A stretch of 64,000 nt of DNA from Pseudopithomyces maydicus (taxonomy: Eukaryota; Ascomycota; Dothideomycetes; Pleosporales; Didymosphaeriaceae). Location: positions 1,054,001-1,118,000 of the forward strand of contig JANTUC010000010.1 in NCBI GenBank assembly GCA_026873275.1, given 5' to 3'. The notes below the pieces were generated by a model. The model saw nothing but the letters and a program-made list of their open reading frames with translations. It did no database searches and was not told where the DNA came from. Of the stretch, positions 57,784 to 64,000 are shown one piece after another; the stretch's first letter is position 1, and each line of letters opens with the position of its first letter. Made by a program: the position numbers and the translations under genes.

Positions 57784-60700
57784 ATGGAACATCAGACCTA
57801 CAATGCCATGGATGTCGACGACCTTTTCGGAGACTCCGAACAGGTTGCTTTGCCGTCAATCGCCATTCCCGCCCCGCCCCCGTAAAAGGTCTTGCCAAGA
57901 GGCTTGACGAGCTAGGTTCCAGTGGATGCTGCGAGTAAGTGCCTGCATCCGTCATTTGCCCTCTTCTCGTGAAGTTTGAAACCCTCTGATTCCACCTGTT
58001 CCCCTCTCTGACTCCTGCCTAGAAAGATAGCGTGGTCCAAGAATGGCTGCATCGCACATGTCACCCCAGACGGCTTCGGCGTCAACCTGAGCGTCTTCGC
58101 CCGGGACAACGAGACCGGAAGGTGGGATTTGGGCACAGACGTACAGCTCGACCTCCCGCAGCATCACGATGACTTCCGCCTCACTCACCTTTCGTGGAGT
58201 CATCTCGGCAATGATCTAGCTGTAGTTAACGAGGCCGGTCATGTCATGATCTTCTCGTGTGCCATGGTGCTGGACCGAATGAACTTTATGAGGACCGAGC
58301 TTTCTCAGCCTGACAGCGAAGGAGATGGTGTAGTCGGTATGCATTGGCTCGCCATCTATCCCTACGAGCAGAAGGTCAGGGGTAGCTTACCATGCATTGA
58401 ACCTGGCCCTGCTGATCCTTGTAGAACCACATTGCATGGTCTGCTAGCAAGAGGAACCGAAAGTGGAATTTCAACATTACTTCACACATTTTTAACGACA
58501 TGCATCATGCCGTTGATCAAAAGGCTTGCTTGGTGTATTTGAAGAGGAAGGAGACCTCCAATTGCGCTATCAACAGCCTGATAGCAGTTGGTCCGAGGTA
58601 TCCATTTCTTTGCGGACCGACTTGTCAACCAAGGAAGCATTCACTCACGCTGCCTTCGCTTCAAACAACGGTACGAACAATCTTGAAACAAATTACGACA
58701 CCTGACCTTTCCAGACAACAAACTTCTCATGGTTGCCTGCGATGAGTCTAGACGACTGCATCTCTATCGTATAGAGACTGTGTGGAACATCCCACAAGCA
58801 CCAGGCCAGCCACCTCCCAAAACATATGAGAAGCCCGAACTCCACATAGTTGAAATCGCAACCGATGACAATTGCCATCCTGCAATGATTGACAGCAGTG
58901 GTCTCCCAGGCGATGCAGGATCGAAAATCCCAGTCTCGGCCCAACTGACGCACCTTGACTTCATGCCATGCACCCCAGAAGAGGGTGACGGGTCGGTACC
59001 TACCATTCAAGCAATCTTTGTTACTCCACCAAACACAACTATAACCAACCAGGCACATCCACAGCAAAGCCCTTCCAGCATCATCGCAAAATGGGAAGTG
59101 CATCAAGGCGAACAGAAATTGTTTCACAATAGCTTGGAAAAGGTCACTTCTAAGAGAAAGAGCGCGGGCTCGCTACCTGCTCGGACTGTTTGGCAACTGA
59201 GACGACAGGCGGACACAATGACAAACATGAACCAGGTTATCACATCTTTCACCCCATTGTGGTACAACATGATGCTTGCTTTTTGCTACAGCGATGGCAG
59301 TATTGAGTTCAAGAAGCGCAAGACGCTAGAAAACATCGTCCCCGACCTCAATACCGAGGTAGTCACGTCGATGCCACAAGCAGGCTTCACATTCCCTTCA
59401 ATAGACTCGTCCATGCACGTCGCCCTCTCCCCTAACCACTGTATTGCAGCAAGCATGCACCAAGATGGCAAGATCAAACTTCACCCCATGCAATACAGCT
59501 ACGGTTCTCTTGCTATCGAGAACAAGGATGAAATCCAGTCTGCATCCGCATCTGCAGCTCTTGCCGCTCTCATCCTCCAGCACACCACCGCAGCAAACCA
59601 ATACTTTTGCAGCGACGACATTTTTTCCGTCATGGGAGAGCTGAGCTCTGATCGACAACGTGACTTCATTCTTCTCATGTTTCAGTCTCTCTCTGTGAAG
59701 ATAGACTGTGGTATTGTCGACGATGGTACAAATCAAAATCACCTCATACTCCTTGGACGCTCGCCTTTTTTGTCAAAACGCTTTCCGCGCTGCACCTCCT
59801 TGGTCTACAAGGCAGCGTTGAAAGAACTCTGCATAGCAAGACCGCATGGATGATCCTAAATATCAAATATGTGACACAGATCCTAACGACAATCGCGAGG
59901 ATGCACGGTGACATCAACAAAGCCGCAGTTCGCCCCGAGGTTGTTCCTCAGTTTGTTGGCATATGTCGTTGGATCATGCATTTCATGGTTCACCTCATAG
60001 ATGAGCTCTTTCAGCTCGGCCGCGCATTTCAGAAGTACCCTTCAGCATCGCTAACACCACTGCTTTTACAACAGAAGATCGAAGAGCTGAACAAACCCGC
60101 ACTTCTCATTCTTTTATCTGGGTTTCCGCGTATGATGATGAAACTCTGGGCCAACCCCATTCAGTGGGTGCAGCGTACCGCGTACGGATACATCCAAAAT
60201 AACAATTCGTCCCCCGAAATGAGGAAGCTATATGTTCCACTCCACCAAGCGCTGACAGAGGCTCCGCTTGACTGGCGGCATTTCGAGGCCCTCATCTCCG
60301 AGGCAGGGCACCTCGTAAGACAGTGCTACAAACAGTCCAATTGCTCTGCTGAGGAGCGGGATGCTATTGAGCGCGAGCTACTCTTCGGTCGTATACCATC
60401 GCAGCTGTTCCCAGCTGCTCGCCGCCTCGTCACTGATACGCTTTTCGCAGAACCTACGCAGCAGGGTCAGCCAGGCTGCCTTGCGGACAAGGTTGATGTT
60501 GCCAAACTTACTTTCTTTGACACGACGTGGTTGGGTTTTACAGCGAGCCAGAGAGCCCAGACGTGGTTCTACAGCCACGTGGTAGATGTGTGCCAAAAGA
60601 CGATCATCCGTGGTACAGGAGTGTACGTACACCCTAGTGTTGTTGGTACGGTCCAGAGCGTGCGCAGCAGAAGCGACAGTATCCAAAGTGTGGTGGGGGA

Positions 60701-60869
60701 GGACGGAACCCGGAAAAAACAGCTGAGGCGGTGTGTGAGGTGCGGTGCGTATATGGAAGATGTCATGGTTGGTTTACCCGGTTATGCCCATACCCATGTA
60801 AGCTGGTTAATGGGCGTGGCAAAGCACTGCGTGTGCGGGAACAGTTGGATGTTAGCACCCGGGAAGTAA
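57784..60869 (+). CDS. MED16: Mediator subunit MED16/Sin4 (three frame breaks)
   Basis: Tail-module subunit of Mediator that links activators to RNA polymerase II. Exons 57784-57934, 58023-58374, 58425-58670 and 58715-60869; with three single-base additions the protein is 968 aa. The start is MEHQTYNAMDVDDLFGDSEQ. Break 1 at 57877-57881 (run of five C) joins IPAPPP to VKGLAKRLDELGSSGCC. Break 2 at about 58544-58550 (aggaagg) joins ACLVYLKR to GDLQLRYQQPDSSWSEVS. Break 3 at 59775-59778 (run of four A) joins RSPFLSK to TLSALHLLGLQGSVER. WD-like blocks include WSKNGCIAHVTPDGFGVNLS and LLMVACDESRRLHLYRIETV. The C-terminal zinc-like cluster is RRCVRCGAYMED with KHCVCGNSWMLAPG. With the breaks repaired, all three introns join in phase, which argues for one intact gene. 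Confidence 0.9.
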
Positions 60870-61356
60870 GTGGGTCCGCTAACATAGGATGTTGGGGGTG
60901 TGTTGATGATGTAGGCAAACTCTGCCAAGTATACGGGATCGTTGCGTATCAATGTTGCTAAACAATGTCTTGGTCACGGTTTCTGGATAATCTAAGATGG
61001 CATGTTATTGGCCCAAGGTTTGATCATCGTTGCTCCAACTAGTAAAAAATCTCGTGGGTAATAAATAAACACGGAACTTTTATGCACGACTGTTACGGGG
61101 AGGACATGGCTTCTATCAATGGCCATTGTGTTAAACTCGTGTCCAGTTTGATGAAATTTGAGGGGTACAACACTTATTTACACATTATAAATCCAGCCAT
61201 TAGATGGCGTGCCAAAATAGGTTACTTCATTGAAATGGAATATGCTACTCGGACCGTGTCCTCCAGGAACTACTACGGACACGCAATGCCATTTACCCCA
61301 GGTCAAACCTGATCTTGGGAACGTTATGCAAGCTCTGGAGTCGAATCACTTCCATC
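60870..61356. other. Convergent 3' region of MED16 and MDM1
   Basis: AT-rich spacer with no supported gene; the frame at 61082-61312 shows no domain. Confidence 0.55.
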
Positions 61357-64000
61357 CTATCTCATAGCAACATCCGGGAAAAGCACATGTACCATCTCAT
61401 CCAGCAGCGTGAAAGCAAGGTGGGTATTCAGCCGTGAGTTGTTCATAGTCGCTTCCAACTTTTTCGCCGCCATTTGCGCATTCGACCTTCCTACAACGCT
61501 CGCAGCTAACTCAGGGATCAACGTAGCAAGGACTACACCGGCCTCCTTTCGGCTCTTTGCACGATCTTGCGACACACGCTCCACACTCTGTTTCATCTGA
61601 CCATTAGGCCACATGCTATCTTTAAGCGCATCGATGTATTTGGCAATATTTTGCTCTTCCATTACGCCACTGAACGATTCCCTCACTTTTCGCTCGATTG
61701 TTCCACCGAGAAGCTGATGGAGTACAACCACGACGGCTCTCCCTCGTAACCAATTATTTTCGCGGTTGAGTTCGAACGTTTCTAGGAATATATCGCAGAT
61801 GGGTTTCACGAACGGTTCCAGATCCTTATTTTCGAAAGCAAGAAGCTCGGCTTCGGCTTCGGCGTCTGTGTTTGGATTTTCAGTGCCCACCAAGAGAGCC
61901 CCAGGCGCAGGAGGTGCAGTGGGAGTGCCATTGGTATTGGCGGCAAGTTGAGTGGTTGCTGCGGATATGAGATTTTGACCAGCCACAGAAAGTTGGTCGA
62001 GTACAGGTATGTTGCCGAGAAATTCTTCCATGCCGTCTGCGACGGAGCTATAGATACGGGAGACAAAATCGTTGGAGGCTGGCTGATTTGAAGAAGAATC
62101 TGTGGCGGATATTGCGGCTTGGGAGAGGAAGGCTCGGAATTCGCGACTCCGACAAACAGCGGGAACAAGGAGCAAATCCTGCCATGTTATCAGCGCCGTA
62201 CCATTTAAATGTATAGCAGAAGACCCACCCGAAGATACTTCTCCAGTCCCACTCGTCGCTTCTGTAAGAAATCCTTTTGTAGCTTTAACATCATTTGTCG
62301 TCGAGGAAACTCCAGGTTGCGGACTTGCGGGAATTTGGAGCGAAGACGTTTATTCAAATCATGAAACTCGCTGTATCTTCGAGATACTACCCAGGCCGCT
62401 GTGGGCATCTGATCTCCAGCTCGCCTGCGCACTTCAATCACATCTAATCAATCCGTGAGCTGTGGTCCCTTTGCCGCATTAGAGTACTCACACGTCGCAA
62501 ATTCCTTTCCATCAGATTCTGTACCGACCATGATTGATTGAATGAATACGGTGGCACGACCATATAAGCTGTTATCGCTTTCTTGAACGATATATTGCTG
62601 TCTCTGAAGCTCTTTGCGATGAATCTCGCGTTGGAGACTGGACTTGGATTTTCGCAAAATACGCAACTCAGCGGCATTATTTGTAAGCTCTGCCTTGGAA
62701 GTCAATGAATCAACGATAGATTCTTGTGTCACGAGGCGTTCGATATCTGACGTCAAAGCATCTATAGCTTCTGCCAGCCCAAGATCACCAGGCGCAGCTT
62801 CGTGTATCTCATCTTCCTCGACGGCACGATCTGTGTGAGACTCATCAATTTCATCTTCAAGAAACCGCTCCTCGTCACCGAACAAATCATCATTAAAGAC
62901 ACCACGAGTTCGTGGCTCTCCTACCAACCCCAAAGATGATATGCTTGGCTTAGGCCTATCTTTTCCCTGCATCGTCAAAGGACTCGGAGAGAGTGCGCGC
63001 GGTAACTCCATGGAGCCTCTCGCGGAGTCGTTGTCTTGTGGGGAAACCAGTGTGAGATCGGAAATTAGAGAACCCTCCGGCTCCGTACCCATGATATCAT
63101 TCATCGCAGCCTGCAGTGCATCTACAGCTTTGGAATTGTCAATTGGCGGTTGTAGAGAACCGAAGTCGGAGTCCAGACTTGCAGTTGAATTTATCATCAG
63201 GTCGCTATCATAGTCATCGTCGAATAAGGGTAATCGAGCGGGTGCACTGCTGTCTAGAGATCGCCGTGAGGGTGAGTCAAGGTCTTTGCCTTTTCCCAAT
63301 GTCTTAAGGTCCGAGGACGATGCAACTGCACGACGAAGGTCGGGAACGTCGAGGCTATTCTTTTGTGAGGGCTGTGACCGGGCCATCCGAGAGGAAATAA
63401 CCGGAACTGGTTCATCTAGAGCATGTACCACCATCTTGGCGCTGCCTGTAGTCTTCTGTGCATTCGCAGATTCATCCATAGCCAACCATTTGTAGTACAA
63501 ATTTGATCTCTTGAATCGCCTAAAATAGGGTTCTTGGAGTTGGTCATAGACGGCAGTTTGGGCATGGAGAAGCGTACGACGAGCATTGTGGTATTGTTGG
63601 GGGGTCGCGGCTCGGCCGGCTTTGAGAAAGGCAGCCACCGCATGGCGCACTTCGGGTAGGATGTTAAGCTCCGGTTTAGAAAGATACGCTTCATGTATCT
63701 GTGCCATGTCTACTCTATCCGAATCGGACCAAGCGCCCAGTGATCCAGTGAAGTCGGCAGGTTCGTCCGTATCTTGTTCTAAGGGGTTTCGAATGCCATC
63801 GACGACTATCCAAAATTGTACCAATCGCATCAAGCCCACCTGGTCCATGTATTCCATGAAGCAAGATAACCCGGCAGCATCATACAGTACATCACGCAGC
63901 GAGGCACTCTCGAATCGCGAAGTGGCTCTGGTATGGGTCGGTTCTTTTTGGACTGTAGCCTTATCCCGCACTATGCCGCCAGCGCTCAAATTGTTGATTT
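61357..64000 (-). CDS. MDM1-like sorting nexin (RGS, PX, Nexin_C), 5' partial
   Basis: ER-vacuole/nucleus contact-site protein; yeast Mdm1 is anchored in the ER and uses its PX domain to bind the vacuole. The gene runs off the right edge, so the N-terminal transmembrane and PXA parts lie outside. Exons seen are 64000-62492, 62443-62229 and 62178-61357. An RGS domain starts near ASLRDVLYDAAGLSCFMEYM (residues about 30-170 of this part). An acidic and Ser-rich linker and a coiled-coil segment (LRKSKSSLQREIHRKELQRQ) follow. The PX domain spans the first intron: EFATYVIEVRRRAGDQMPTA then VSRRYSEFHDLNKRLRSKFP. The Nexin_C domain is DSMWPNGQMKQS to FTLLDEMVHVLFPDVAMR. All splice phases agree. Confidence 0.9.

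Noticed and set aside
57784..60869. MED16 as a pseudogene
   Set aside because: No internal stops apart from the three shifts, all introns in phase after repair, conserved Cys cluster kept.
1..64000. CRISPR array, transposon, rRNA or phage-like elements
   Set aside because: No regularly spaced direct repeats, no transposase or terminal repeats, no rRNA seen; the genome is eukaryotic.

Overview
This window is nuclear DNA of a filamentous ascomycete, most likely a dothideomycete. Genes have short GT-AG introns of about 45-200 nt, densely packed on both strands. I recognise fungal-specific families (CFEM, Zn2Cys6, CYP505, I78 inhibitor) and orthologues of yeast HIR1, NPR3, PRP31, CLF1, RIC1, TIM44, HST3/4, MED16 and MDM1. 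The class is inferred from protein character, not from a search.

Layout. 0.5-7 kb: HIR1 (histone chaperone) and NPR3 (TORC1 regulator), both +. 7.3-16.7 kb: a redox/membrane stretch with an old yellow enzyme (+), a multi-pass membrane protein (-), a self-sufficient P450-reductase fusion of the CYP505 type (-) and a CFEM/GPI-type wall protein (-). 17.7-23.5 kb: eIF3h (+), then PRP31 (-) and CLF1 (+), two splicing factors sharing a 303-bp divergent promoter. 23.5-32.3 kb: gene-poor, with one Zn2Cys6 regulator (-). 32.3-36.9 kb: a GST (-), an unrecognised basic proline-rich protein (-), a nitroreductase (-) and a small I78 inhibitor (+). 37-44 kb: a large regulator-like protein (-) and RIC1 (-). 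44.4-49.1 kb: three mitochondrial-type proteins (thioesterase, TIM44, uS11m). 49.3-54.2 kb: a PPPDE protease (-), OLA1 (+) and a PLC-X protein (-). 54.9-64 kb: HST3/4-like sirtuin (-), MED16 (+) and MDM1 (-, running off the right end).

The dominant anomaly is technical or evolutionary rather than a new system. Eight recognisable genes carry ten small reading-frame breaks, almost all in short homopolymers and repeatedly in runs of five C or G. An extra base (two bases in uS11m) rejoins each conserved protein. An eleventh, less certain break lies at the 5' end of the membrane-protein gene. This looks like unpolished homopolymer contraction in the assembly. Any automatic annotation of the window will split or truncate NPR3, CYP505, CLF1, the 34-kb gene, the thioesterase, uS11m and MED16.

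I saw no transposon, CRISPR array, rRNA or convincing tRNA, and no multi-gene system that is clearly new. The best candidates for new biology are the unrecognised basic protein at 33.5-34.8 kb between two detoxification enzymes, a frame-preserving intron in the I78 inhibitor gene, a GC-AG intron in RIC1, and the repeat-rich upstream region of NPR3.
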